Assembly (NCBI RefSeq): GCF_002257585.1
Contig: NZ_CP022743.1
Span: forward strand, 1,984,001-2,048,000
Origin: Mucilaginibacter xinganensis
GTDB taxonomy: Bacteria > Bacteroidota > Bacteroidia > Sphingobacteriales > Sphingobacteriaceae
Direction: 5' to 3'
Length of the DNA stretch: 64,000 nucleotides
Below are positions 1 to 9,366 of this stretch, piece after piece. The notes below the pieces were generated by a model, which had not been told where the DNA came from, did not search any database, and worked only from the letters and a program-made list of their open reading frames with translations. Position 1 is the stretch's first letter, and each line of letters begins with the position of its first letter. The translations under genes were made by a program, and so were the position numbers.

Positions 1-109
1 GATTTTGATGTTTGCTACAGTTTGCTATTAGAAAGGTCAGGATCAACATTACTGAAATATTCACCATGCCTTTTATTTTTGATTTTGATATAAGGTGCGG
101 CATACTCAT
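1..109 (-). CDS. Putative lipoprotein, N-terminus only (runs off the window)
   Basis: An open frame begins with ATG directly after the stop codon of the T9SS protein and runs without a stop to the window edge, giving about 36 residues. It reads a short basic segment, then a hydrophobic stretch (VMLILTFLIA) and a Cys in the context LIANC, which looks like a lipoprotein signal with a loose lipobox. A second in-frame Met (coordinate 67) sits just before the hydrophobic core and could be the true start. The abutting stop and start suggest co-transcription with the upstream cargo gene. The function cannot be judged from this fragment. Confidence 0.5.
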   Translation of the reverse strand, partial: MSMPHLISKSKIKGMVNISVMLILTFLIANCSKHQN

Positions 110-3010
110 TTAATTTTTTATGATTTTATGGATGCCCTGGTTACCATCTGCAACTAACTCAATTATATAAACACCTTGTGTTAAGTTAGACAGATCAAGT
201 TGAATAATGCCAGATTGATTGGTGTATTGTTTGTCATAAACTACCTTGGTAACGTTGTTATATATTTTCACGCTTGCATTTTTTATCACATTATCACCTA
301 AATTAAGACTAACAGAATTGGTAAACGGATTTGGAAAAAGTGTCATCTCGTTTTCAATAGTAATCGTTTTACTGATAATGCCCTGGCACACCTTATCAGT
401 GGTTACGGCTAATTGGTTTGTTCCGCTTTTAAGATTCAGCGTTACCTGCCCTGCAGTAGTAGTACTGTTTATTCCATTTAAGGTAATGTGATAAACATCC
501 CCGCCATCTAATGATAGTACCAGTTGGCTAGTGGATGTGATTACACTTGAATAAACCGACAGTTCTTTGGGTTCAGTAATTACTGATGTAAAGCATTGCT
601 GGTAATCGGCTTGCCCGGCGATAGTTATACATACATTATAAGTGCCGGCAGAAAGATTGTTCACATCAAGGGTTGATGTAAAGGAATAGTTGCTGCTTGT
701 GCCGCCATTGGTAGTTACCAAAGCTGTATAATTAAAACTTTGCTGTGCTGTTATGTTGAGAGCCCCATTTGCTGAACCCCTGCAAGTGGCGCTGGTATTG
801 GTTATTTTAAAATTGGTTGCTGGTAAATCAAACATTACTTTGCCATCAACTGGCAAGTTTTGCGATACGCTTCCTGTGCTGGATAAAAGAATAGGGCCAC
901 CATAAGTTCCGGCCGCATTCGCATTAAGACGAATATATATAGGAGTTTGAGTAATAGTTCCAGCCTTACCTATAGTCACAGCGGTACTAAACGTAATATT
1001 GTCTTTACTTACTTCAAAACCGGCTGGTGGGGTTACCAATATTCCCGTAATCATATTTGTACCTGATACATTAAAAGTAAGAGAGGCCGATGGTGTTCCT
1101 TTAATAGTGTTTAAGGTTTTTGCTGTCCCGGTTATAGTAAAGGTTGGCGCCAGATACGTAAACCCCGAAATTGCGTAACTTCCGCCGGCTGTTGTGAATT
1201 TAATTGCACCGGAAGCTCCGGCGCCAACTACGGCCGCCAATACCGTATCAGACGCAATTTTGAATGAACTTGCCGCCACCCCACCTAAAGTTACAGCAGT
1301 TACACTACTAAAGTTTGATCCTTTAAAGGTTAAGGTTGCCCCGGTTCCTGCAGATAATGGGCTTACGGAGGTTATTTTAACCGGATAGATAGCTGATGGA
1401 ATGTCATACCTATATATGCTGCCCCCAATTGCTACATAAAAATCACCATTACCAAAGTAAACCTTACCTAATGAACTTTGAACCCGCTTAGCAGATGTTA
1501 AGCTATCTGCATAATATCTTGATCCGCGGGAGTTGAATATCATCCGGCCGTTGTTGCCTAATTTATCTACCGCGCTATTGTTCGAAAAAAAGCTTATTTG
1601 TTTCGACACATTTTTAGAAGTCCTGAGCCAAACCTGCTCAGTATTTGAATTGTCTGTAATACTAAATGCAATGTATCCGTTGTATAAAAGGTATTTTTTT
1701 GTGTTCTCTAATACCGTTCCTAAAACCTGATCACCTGACCCGTTGTACAAATGTACGGTATATGGCCCGAGACCTCCAACTGAAGCCTGCGTATATACAA
1801 TATTATTGTGATCTATAGAGGGGTAAACATCAACCCCGTTCGTTGTTATTTTTTGCACGGCACCGGTACTCACCGTATATTTTTCAATATTGTAATCCGA
1901 CGCGCTATATACTTTGCTGTAAACAATTGTGCCTTCGGGGCTAAAATCGTTTTGATTATTTGTGGTAACTGTAGCTGCTGTAATGGTATTAAATGTTGTG
2001 AGGTCGGTTAAAAAAATCTCATTTCCCCATCCCTGCCACATCAGTTTATTTCCCTGGCTGATAAGCCCATAAGAAATTCCGCTAAAAGTCTTTACAGCCT
2101 TAGATACATTAGTAAGTTTATTGGCCTTCCAAACATACACCGAGTCATGGACGGCGTCGCCACTGTAGTTTAAAAGTAATGCCGCACCAGCATCACATAA
2201 AATGCCAAATACAAAAGCACCGCCGCCTATATTAATATTTTCAGTAGCTCCATTAGTGATATTTACAATTTTTAAATGAGGTATATTATCAGTCCCCTGA
2301 TCTAAGACCAAGGCTCGAGTGTCTTTAAAATCAATCACCTGCCCCCCCTGGCTGGTAAAATAAGGCTTCAGATAAGGGCTTTTATCAATATATATTGGAA
2401 TTAAGGTTATGTCGCTTGTTTCATTTACACCTGTACTTACACTTTCATTATCTATGCCGTAAACACCAATATTGCCCGAGAAAGATGTCCCCTGTGGCAG
2501 TATATCAACCATCGTATCAATACTATTAACAAAATTGATCCTGGAATTATCATAAATTACGACACCCTTGCAACTACTGTGTCCCGGGTCGCTCACGTTT
2601 GCTTTTATATGTATTTTTGATTGCAGAAAAGAGGCCCTTCTTGTTGGCGCCGTCACCGCGACTATTGGTAAACTATCAAAATTGAAATTTTGGCTTAGGG
2701 TTTGCGCGTTATTGAGCGCATCTTTTACAAAAACAGTTATTTGTAAAAGTCCCTGGGGTAGCCCAGTTAAAGACAGTGTACCGATGTAATAACCATAGCT
2801 ATCGCGTGCAAGGGATACTGTTCTGTTCATTACTGTAGCCGTTGCTGTAGCTATTGAATAAGGAGAAGTAACAGATATTCTTACTTTAAGTAAATCGTGG
2901 AAAAGAAGTCTCGTATCCGGGCTATTGATAGTAATTAAAATTGAAGCTTTAGTGCTAAATGGAATTGCAAATAGAAAAATTAAGAAAAAAAGGTTTAGCT
3001 TTTTTTTCAT
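110..3010 (-). CDS. Secreted T9SS type A sorting domain protein with IPT/TIG domain
   Basis: About 966 residues from the chosen Met, which begins a typical signal peptide (MKKKLNLFFLIFLFAIPFS); an upstream Met at 3058 would add 16 residues before it. After an Ig-like N-terminal part, the middle third has repeated Tyr/Asn-rich blades resembling a TolB/WD-like beta-propeller. An IPT/TIG domain follows at roughly residues 550-625 (SVSPLSAGTGATLTFKG), then further Ig-like modules. The last 75 or so residues start LFPNPFTNSVSLNL and end GIHKIIKN, the pattern of the Por secretion C-terminal sorting domain (type A). The protein should therefore cross the outer membrane by the type IX system and be anchored or released. 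No catalytic motif is visible, so an adhesin or binding role is a guess. Confidence 0.85.
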   Translation of the reverse strand: MKKKLNLFFLIFLFAIPFSTKASILITINSPDTRLLFHDLLKVRISVTSPYSIATATATVMNRTVSLARDSYGYYIGTLSLTGLPQGLLQITVFVKDALNNAQTLSQNFNFDSLPIVAVTAPTRRASFLQSKIHIKANVSDPGHSSCKGVVIYDNSRINFVNSIDTMVDILPQGTSFSGNIGVYGIDNESVSTGVNETSDITLIPIYIDKSPYLKPYFTSQGGQVIDFKDTRALVLDQGTDNIPHLKIVNITNGATENINIGGGAFVFGILCDAGAALLLNYSGDAVHDSVYVWKANKLTNVSKAVKTFSGISYGLISQGNKLMWQGWGNEIFLTDLTTFNTITAATVTTNNQNDFSPEGTIVYSKVYSASDYNIEKYTVSTGAVQKITTNGVDVYPSIDHNNIVYTQASVGGLGPYTVHLYNGSGDQVLGTVLENTKKYLLYNGYIAFSITDNSNTEQVWLRTSKNVSKQISFFSNNSAVDKLGNNGRMIFNSRGSRYYADSLTSAKRVQSSLGKVYFGNGDFYVAIGGSIYRYDIPSAIYPVKITSVSPLSAGTGATLTFKGSNFSSVTAVTLGGVAASSFKIASDTVLAAVVGAGASGAIKFTTAGGSYAISGFTYLAPTFTITGTAKTLNTIKGTPSASLTFNVSGTNMITGILVTPPAGFEVSKDNITFSTAVTIGKAGTITQTPIYIRLNANAAGTYGGPILLSSTGSVSQNLPVDGKVMFDLPATNFKITNTSATCRGSANGALNITAQQSFNYTALVTTNGGTSSNYSFTSTLDVNNLSAGTYNVCITIAGQADYQQCFTSVITEPKELSVYSSVITSTSQLVLSLDGGDVYHITLNGINSTTTAGQVTLNLKSGTNQLAVTTDKVCQGIISKTITIENEMTLFPNPFTNSVSLNLGDNVIKNASVKIYNNVTKVVYDKQYTNQSGIIQLDLSNLTQGVYIIELVADGNQGIHKIIKN

Positions 3011-3260
3011 AAGGAGTATTGAATTTTTAATATACTGTGTACTAAAGCAATACGGCAATTAAATTACACCTATAACTCTATAAAGTTAATATTATTTAGA
3101 ACAAAGCACTTACAATATATTTATAAAAATATTGTAAGTGAGTATTCACTCCTAATCGATGGCGTTGATGCGGAAGGAGACGCGTAAATAGTTTGGTAGA
3201 TAATAGAAATGTTTCAGCTATGGATACCGGCTGGTATGTTGCCGGAGCACAAAACGTCAA

Positions 3261-3291
3261 AAAGCCTGCCGGTAGGTCACTGGCGGGCTTT
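3261..3291 (-). terminator. Intrinsic terminator of the 106-residue gene
   Basis: Ten-base arms (aaagcctgcc and ggcgggcttt, one G-T pair) with an 11-base loop. On the minus strand the stem is followed by TTTTTGACGTTTT. It lies 33 bases past the minus-strand stop at 3324. It is also T-rich on the plus side, so it may work both ways. Confidence 0.7.
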
Positions 3292-3323
3292 CTTTATTAT
3301 ATAATAACATTTTAGGTATCTTA

Positions 3324-3644
3324 CTAAGATGCCTGTGCCAGCTGATTGTTATAAACAGGCTCAACCTTTAGTTCGCGGCGGATGGCTGGGCTTTCAGTAT
3401 TGTCAAATTTATCCTTTAGTTTTTTAAAGATCTCGAAGCTGAAAGCATCGTTAATTGGCAAATGATATTTTTCGACAGCTGTTCCCGGGTGCATTTTTAG
3501 AGATTCGCCCGAAACTCTCAAGTTGTTGTGATTAATATGGGTTAGCCCGGTTAATGGGTCAGTATCATAGATGACGAAAGTATCTATTTCTTTTCCTTCG
3601 CAATCCGTATAAATTACGGTAGCATATTCATTATATTGTTTCAT
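3324..3644 (-). CDS. Small protein of unknown function, 106 aa
   Basis: Start chosen at the internal Met (MKQYNEYATVIYTDCEGK), because the nine residues before it in the longer frame look like leader sequence. It has no signal peptide or membrane segment. The N-terminal half looks like a beta-strand-rich domain (TVIYTDCEGKEIDTFVIYD); the C-terminal third is charged and helical (FEIFKKLKDKFDNTE). It is monocistronic, with its own terminator just downstream. I do not recognise the family. Codon use and a proper terminator support it as a real gene. Confidence 0.65.
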   Translation of the reverse strand: MKQYNEYATVIYTDCEGKEIDTFVIYDTDPLTGLTHINHNNLRVSGESLKMHPGTAVEKYHLPINDAFSFEIFKKLKDKFDNTESPAIRRELKVEPVYNNQLAQAS

Positions 3645-3798
3645 GGGTAAATGTGTGTTACTTATAAACACAAATGCTGTTTCAAATGTTTTACATGAAA
3701 GTTAATTTATTTATTTAGAAATTATACTCATTAGCCTTTCTATAGATTAGAAAGTTTGATGAGAAGATAACATGCTATTACTAAGCTTAGTGAAATAA

Positions 3799-3833
3799 AA
3801 AAACCAATAGTTAATTTTTAACTATTGGTTTTT
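3799..3833. terminator. Strong bidirectional terminator after the TonB receptor
   Basis: Perfect 16-base arms (core aaaccaatagttaa / ttaactattggttt) around a three-T loop, flanked by A-runs on one side and T-runs on the other. It sits 29 bases past the minus-strand stop at 3862 and can stop transcription from either direction. Confidence 0.85.
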
Positions 3834-3861
3834 AAAATTAAATTTGCTGAAACGAAAGTCT

Positions 3862-6216
3862 TTAAAATCTGGTTCTTAAACTAAGCCCGTAAGTTTTTGG
3901 ATTGCCAAGATGCGACGCTCCAAAGTCATAAGCATAATCAATGTATTTTTTGTTGGCAAGGTTGCTTCCCCATAAAAACACATCAAATCTTTTCGTGCTT
4001 ATGCCTAAACGTGCGTTCAACACGCTGTAGGCCTTCTGTTCAATCTTATTGGCCAGGTCAAAATATTGGTTGCCAATATATTTCCATTCGCCGCGGGCCA
4101 CAAGATGCATGTCTTCTCCAATTTCATAAGCGTATTGCAAGGAAAGCATTGAGGTTACATCAGGAGTATATACCTGGTGGTTGCCTTTTAAGTTTAAAGT
4201 GCTGCCGTTATTGGGTACAACCAAGTCGGTATAGCGGGCATGTGTATAACCAAAGTTATAACCGATGTCAAGACCTTTTAAAAGCGTGGCCGCTAACTCT
4301 GCCTCAATACCCTTGCTGCTCAGTTTGCCGGCATTTTTAGTGATAGTTATGGCATCGGGCAATACCAGCGTTGGCACCTGTGCGTTGTTGATCAACGTGT
4401 AAAATGCCGAGATATTTAAACGTAGCCTTTTATCAAAAAATGAATTTTTTGAACCAATTTCATAATTGTCACTATATTCCGGTTTATAAGCGTAAAGCGG
4501 TGGTTGCGAAGGATCAGAGCCTAACTGGCTGATGCCGCCGGCACGGAAACCTCTGCTGTAAGTGGCAAACAAGTTGTTGTTATCTGTTAAATGATAAGCT
4601 ACGGTAAGCTTTGGCGTAAATGCCCTAAAGTTTGCTTTCGAGGAGGTATCCGGCTGGGTTATCATTGCGTCACCTCCGTCCGGCTGAAATTCGCCTTTCA
4701 CTTCTTCTTTTTTGTGCTCAATATCATAGCGTAAACCTGCTGTAATATCCCATTTTGGGTTGATAGTATAAACTACCTGCCCAAATGCTGCCGCGCCGTA
4801 ATTGCGCTCAATATTGGTGTTAATGCTGGTGAAATTATTGATCGGTGCGCCAACAGCTGCAGCATCAGCACCAAAATGGGTCCCCGTTTTTGAAGGGGCG
4901 TACCGGTAAAATCCATACAGACCGGCTGTCCATTTAAGCGGAGAGGATGATGATGCCGGTGAACTGAACCTGAATTCCTGCGTTCCCACCTTAACTTTGT
5001 TCCAGCTACCACCATAATTATTGATCAGAGACACCGCATCAATAGGGGAGAAGTCGCCATCAATAGGGTCGGTATAATACCTGTTATTCTCCTGGTACGA
5101 GCTTACTGAGGTGAAATTAAAGTTGCTGCCTGTATAGTTTGCAGACAGGGAGGCATTGAAAATGTTGTCAATCATTTTTGTAGTAGCATTCTGATTAACC
5201 CTGAATGGATTACTTATGGCATCTGCAGGGCTTCCCGCTAACTGGAACGGTCCGTTGTTACGGTTGGCGTAATTTTTAACGTTCAGGGTAAGCGTAAGCT
5301 TTTGGCTTGCTAAATACTTCAGGTAATAATTACCCAAAAAGAAATGCTGTTTATCAAATTTAGTATTGTTAAACTCATTGGTATAAAAGCCATCCATTTT
5401 TGAGTAAACTCCGGCAACCCCTAAAAATAGTTTGTCTTTAATTAAAGGTGCGCGCAAGCCAAGGCTATAGCGTTGTTCGCCGTAATTTCCAAATTCAAGT
5501 TCAGCAAAGCCGCTGGTTTGATTAGTGGGTTGTTTGGTTATCACGTTAATTACACCGCCCAGGGCGTTGCGGCCATACAGAGTTCCCTGGGGCCCGCGTA
5601 AAACCTCTATCCGCTCTACATCAAAAAGCTGCGGGATATAAGTATCCAGGCTAAATTGATTAACGCCGTCGATATAAGTTACCACCGCCGGATCATAAGA
5701 TGTAGTTGCAATTCCCCTTATGCCGGTAACATTCCGGTTGTCACCCGGGCCGGCAGCGTATAAATTAGGTACAATGCCGGTAATATCTTTAAGGTTTTGC
5801 AGGTGGTAAGCCTGTACCTCTTTAGCCGATAGTGTTGAAATACTAACCGGCACCTTTTGCACTTCTTCTTCCCTTTTTTGTGCCGTTACCACCACTTCGT
5901 CCAGTTGGGTACTTGCGTCATTAAGTTTTATATTAAACACCTGCCCTTTGCCATTTAGTGTAACAAGCTGGTTCCGCTCGGCATAGGCTATGTTGCTTAC
6001 GTGCATGGTATAGTTTCCTTCAGGTACATGGTTAATACTAAATTCTCCTTTGCTATTGCTTGTTGTATTAAAGTTAGTATTTAGTAATGTAACGGTTGCA
6101 CCGCCAACCGGCTTTGAGCTTTGGTTGACAATAACACCGGAAATATCAGTGAAATTTTGCGCTGACACTGAACAATAAATGATCAGCATAAAAAATAAAA
6201 CGAGTAGTTTTTTCAT
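3862..6216 (-). CDS. TonB-dependent outer-membrane receptor
   Basis: 784 residues. A signal peptide (MKKLLVLFFMLIIYCSVSA) is followed by a CarboxypepD_reg-like domain (about 22-105), a TonB-box-like link and plug domain (about 115-225, VPVSISTLSAKEV then NVTGIRG) and a 22-strand-type beta-barrel that ends in the expected terminal Phe (GLSLRTRF). It imports a ligand across the outer membrane using TonB-ExbBD energy. The barrel resembles the siderophore or small-molecule class of about 750-800 residues rather than the 1000-residue SusC class, and no SusD partner is adjacent. The ligand is unknown. It is monocistronic with strong terminators on both sides. Confidence 0.9.
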   Translation of the reverse strand: MKKLLVLFFMLIIYCSVSAQNFTDISGVIVNQSSKPVGGATVTLLNTNFNTTSNSKGEFSINHVPEGNYTMHVSNIAYAERNQLVTLNGKGQVFNIKLNDASTQLDEVVVTAQKREEEVQKVPVSISTLSAKEVQAYHLQNLKDITGIVPNLYAAGPGDNRNVTGIRGIATTSYDPAVVTYIDGVNQFSLDTYIPQLFDVERIEVLRGPQGTLYGRNALGGVINVITKQPTNQTSGFAELEFGNYGEQRYSLGLRAPLIKDKLFLGVAGVYSKMDGFYTNEFNNTKFDKQHFFLGNYYLKYLASQKLTLTLNVKNYANRNNGPFQLAGSPADAISNPFRVNQNATTKMIDNIFNASLSANYTGSNFNFTSVSSYQENNRYYTDPIDGDFSPIDAVSLINNYGGSWNKVKVGTQEFRFSSPASSSSPLKWTAGLYGFYRYAPSKTGTHFGADAAAVGAPINNFTSINTNIERNYGAAAFGQVVYTINPKWDITAGLRYDIEHKKEEVKGEFQPDGGDAMITQPDTSSKANFRAFTPKLTVAYHLTDNNNLFATYSRGFRAGGISQLGSDPSQPPLYAYKPEYSDNYEIGSKNSFFDKRLRLNISAFYTLINNAQVPTLVLPDAITITKNAGKLSSKGIEAELAATLLKGLDIGYNFGYTHARYTDLVVPNNGSTLNLKGNHQVYTPDVTSMLSLQYAYEIGEDMHLVARGEWKYIGNQYFDLANKIEQKAYSVLNARLGISTKRFDVFLWGSNLANKKYIDYAYDFGASHLGNPKTYGLSLRTRF

Positions 6217-6285
6217 TAAAATAGGTACATAAGTTCAAAAATGTGAGGTCAAATTGACTACACACTTGCGGGGTATAAATAAAAA

Positions 6286-6313
6286 GGCAGGATAATTATT
6301 TGATTATCCTGCC
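6286..6313 (-). terminator. Intrinsic terminator of the ThuA/dehydrogenase gene
   Basis: Eleven-base perfect arms (ggcaggataat / attatcctgcc) and a six-base loop. On the minus strand it is followed by TTTTTATTTATA. It lies 17 bases past the stop at 6331. Confidence 0.85.
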
Positions 6314-6330
6314 GCTGGTATTTTTTAATA

Positions 6331-8991
6331 TTATTGTTTTAACGACAGGATCCAGCCGATAATTTGCTTAGCTTCCGCCGGTTTAAGAGCAGGGTGTGCA
6401 GGCATGGCAACATCGCCCCAAACGCCGCTTCCACCTTCTTTAACTTTTTGTGTTAAATGGGCCATGGATGCCTTATTATTAGGATATTTTTTTGCCACTT
6501 CTGTAAACGCAGGCCCGATAGATTTTTCTGCTATTTTATGGCAGGTTTTGCAATCAAGCGATAACATTAATGCTTTGCCGGGGCTGTTTGCATTGATATT
6601 AGCCAGGTTTGATATCATGCTGCCGGCTAAGATATTAATTTGTTTACTTTTTACGGTTGCTTCCTGGTCATCCTTAACATCCACCGTTGCGTTATAGTTT
6701 CCTTTTTTAGTATAAGTATAAAGCAATTTTGGGGCGATGGTCTTTTTGGTAACTCCATTACCCAGGTTCCAGGTATAGCTCATTTTATCGCCTTCGGGAT
6801 CCTTTGCGGCAACCGTAAATAACACGGCTAACGGCAACTGCCCAAAAGTTTTGCTGGCTTTTACGCTGGTAATTTCAGGTGCGCGGTTGCCGCGGTTGTA
6901 ATCAATACGGGCCAAACCGGCATCGGGGTTTTTACTGAACCAGCCACTGCCATATTCCAATACATAGATCCTGCCGTCGGGGCCGGTTTCCATATCAATT
7001 GGCGCATTGAATTTTGTGGTTGACATAAACGGTTCCATCTTATCAAAATCGCCGTTTGGCTGCAGGGTTATTGCTTTTATCCATCCACGGATCCAATCGT
7101 AAAAAATAACTTTCTTATTGTAATAATCAGGGAAACGGGTTGCTTTAGGGTACATGTCCGTATAATAAGCCGGTCCTGCCATTGTGGTACGTCCGCCTGA
7201 ACCTACTTCAGGAAAATCTGGCGAGGCAGCGTAAGGATACCAGATAAAAGCGGGCTGCGCAGGTGGTAATTCTTTTAAACCGGTGTTGTTTTTTGAATCA
7301 TTCACAGGGTGTGCAGGGTCAAACGCGGGGCCCGAAACGCCTGTTGCATAGTCAAAAGCATGATACGGGATATTGGGCCCTATAAATAGCGGCCATCCAA
7401 AAAAGCCGGCGGTCCTGGCCTGGTTAAGCTCGTCATAGCCACGTGGTCCGCGGGTCTCTAAACTATCTTTATTAGCATCAGGGCCAACTTCTCCCCAATA
7501 CAGGTAACCATTCTTTTTATCAACTGAAATACGATATGGGTTCCGGTCGCCCATCACAAAAATTTCAGGTTTGGTATTTGGGGTTCCCGGTTTAAACAAG
7601 TTACCTTCTGGAATATCATACGAGCCATCCGGTTTTATTTTTATCCTTAATATTTTACCGCGCAGGTCATTGGTATTTCCTGCTGAACGCCTTGAATCAA
7701 ATTGGCTATGGTCAGGGCGGTCGTCAAGAGGAGCAAAGGCATGGGTATTATACGGTTGTTTTCCCGGTTCATCAAAAGGGGTTGAGTTATCACCCGTTGA
7801 AACAAATAGGGTGTTATCCTGCCCAAATGCAATGGAACCGCCGGTGTGGCAACAGATCTCGCGTTGGGAGTAAAGTTGCAGTACAACTTTTTCGGTTTTA
7901 TTGTCAATGGTGTCATTTACCAGTGTAAAACGCGATAAACGGTTTACGCTGGTATCAACCGGGCTGTAATAAATGTAAACATAATGGTTGTTCTTAAAAT
8001 CAGGGTCGGCCTGAATGCCCAACACACCTTCTTCGGCATTTACGCCTTTGGTATGTGTTTTCCAGTATGCATTTAAAAATCCGGCCTGCTTAACAGTTTT
8101 AGTTTCGTTTTTATAAAGCATTATTTCGCCGCGACGCTGTGCAATAAGCACATCAAGGTTTGGCAAAATGGTCATTTCCGTAGGTTCAAAAAAAGTACCG
8201 GTTATCAGCTGTGTTTTTGTGAAACGGTTTTCTTCGGGTACGCGTTCTGTAGTAACCTTACCATAATTTAATTTCTGGTGATCACCAATGGCATATTGAA
8301 TACCGCCAAGAATATGTTTCAGGTAAAGCGGGTCGCTGTACGACTCGTCAGTATGGCCAAGTTCGGTGTACCACGCCCTGCCGCCATCAAAGTTGTGATA
8401 CCAGGCCATAGGGTGGTTGGCACCGTTAACGCCACCTTTATAACTGGTTTCATCGATAGTGATCAGAACATGAACATCCTTGTTCAGCTCTTTATAGTTA
8501 TACCATTCATCTTTTCTTTTCCACTCAGCGGGAAGGTGTTTGGTCGAAACATGTGTTCTGTCCACTACGTGTAGTACAGCTTCCTGTTGTGCAGGGTGGC
8601 TCAAAAAGTAACCACCAACCAGGCGGCCATACCAATGCCAGTCGTACTCGGCATCAGCAGCAGCATGGATACCTGCGTAGCCTCCGCCGGCCTGTATGTA
8701 CCTTTCAAAATCGTTACGCTCGTTAGCGGTTAATAAAGGCCCGGTAGTGCTTAAAAACACAACGGCGCTGTATTTTTTCAGGTTGCTCTCTGTGAACTTG
8801 GCATCATCTGAGGTGGTATCCACGTCGAAATTGTTTTCGTGGCCAAGTTTTATAATTGCAGTCACACCCAACGGGATAGAGGCGTGGTGAAAGCCCGCAG
8901 TTTTGGTGAACACCAAAACCTTTGGTTTTACAGGAGCAAATCCTAAAAACAAAAGCGGGATAAATAAAAGGAAAGTAAATTTTAGGCGCAT
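6331..8991 (-). CDS. ThuA / PQQ-type sugar dehydrogenase / PKD / cytochrome c fusion
   Basis: 886 residues, exported by an N-terminal signal (MRLKFTFLLFIPLLFLGFA). Domains in order: ThuA-like glutamine-amidotransferase fold (about 24-235, GGGYAGIHAAADAEYDWHWY); six-bladed glucose/sorbosone-dehydrogenase-like propeller (about 260-690, ICCHTGGSIAFGQD, RGKILRI); PKD domain (about 705-795); class I cytochrome c (about 800-886) with CKTCH at 814-818 and probable axial Met863. The architecture suggests a periplasmic sugar-oxidising enzyme whose electrons leave through its own heme. ThuA-family proteins are linked to trehalose and other glycoside use. Substrate and cofactor are not evident. It lies between a TonB receptor and a GH2 enzyme but is separately terminated. 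Confidence 0.85.
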   Translation of the reverse strand: MRLKFTFLLFIPLLFLGFAPVKPKVLVFTKTAGFHHASIPLGVTAIIKLGHENNFDVDTTSDDAKFTESNLKKYSAVVFLSTTGPLLTANERNDFERYIQAGGGYAGIHAAADAEYDWHWYGRLVGGYFLSHPAQQEAVLHVVDRTHVSTKHLPAEWKRKDEWYNYKELNKDVHVLITIDETSYKGGVNGANHPMAWYHNFDGGRAWYTELGHTDESYSDPLYLKHILGGIQYAIGDHQKLNYGKVTTERVPEENRFTKTQLITGTFFEPTEMTILPNLDVLIAQRRGEIMLYKNETKTVKQAGFLNAYWKTHTKGVNAEEGVLGIQADPDFKNNHYVYIYYSPVDTSVNRLSRFTLVNDTIDNKTEKVVLQLYSQREICCHTGGSIAFGQDNTLFVSTGDNSTPFDEPGKQPYNTHAFAPLDDRPDHSQFDSRRSAGNTNDLRGKILRIKIKPDGSYDIPEGNLFKPGTPNTKPEIFVMGDRNPYRISVDKKNGYLYWGEVGPDANKDSLETRGPRGYDELNQARTAGFFGWPLFIGPNIPYHAFDYATGVSGPAFDPAHPVNDSKNNTGLKELPPAQPAFIWYPYAASPDFPEVGSGGRTTMAGPAYYTDMYPKATRFPDYYNKKVIFYDWIRGWIKAITLQPNGDFDKMEPFMSTTKFNAPIDMETGPDGRIYVLEYGSGWFSKNPDAGLARIDYNRGNRAPEITSVKASKTFGQLPLAVLFTVAAKDPEGDKMSYTWNLGNGVTKKTIAPKLLYTYTKKGNYNATVDVKDDQEATVKSKQINILAGSMISNLANINANSPGKALMLSLDCKTCHKIAEKSIGPAFTEVAKKYPNNKASMAHLTQKVKEGGSGVWGDVAMPAHPALKPAEAKQIIGWILSLKQ

Positions 8992-9366
8992 TGGCTTGTC
9001 TTTTTAATGATAAAATATGTCGGTGCTGTAATTGGTTTAACAGGGGCTCAATTTAATAAAAAAGGCTTGAATTAGTATGGATAAAAAGAAATGATACTTA
9101 ATTGTTACTCATGTGTTTAAGATTTATGAAATCGATTGCGGAAAGGGGTATGCGTCATTTATTAAAACATGAGCGATGCCTTTGAATATGTACCCTTTAG
9201 TCATTAGTCTTGACGTGTGAGTATCAATACACAAACTATTATTTTGTTTGTTGCGGGTTATAATTCCATCACTGAATTCACGAATAACGGGTTTTGCAGG
9301 GTAAAAGACCGCAAATTATCTCTCTTTAGCCCGGAATAATAACTGCGGACTAACGGGAGATACCAA
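8992..9366. other. Gene-free stretch between the ThuA fusion and GH2 genes
   Basis: About 375 bases with no credible open frame. It must hold the promoter of the minus-strand ThuA fusion gene, but I find no clear -33/-7 pair. A weak dyad near 9317-9362 (core TTAGCCCG / CGGACTAA with outer ATCTC / GAGAT) may be the GH2 terminator; it lacks a U-run. Confidence 0.4.

Noticed and set aside
3152..3217. Short minus-strand frame ending LRVSFRINAID that resembles a protein C-terminus
   Set aside because: Only 21 codons between stops, no start; cannot be tied to any family by eye.
3150..3295. GC-richer structured stretch with hairpins, first thought to be a small RNA
   Set aside because: The final hairpin is simply placed and oriented as terminator of the minus-strand gene ending at 3324; no promoter-like element leads into it on the plus strand.
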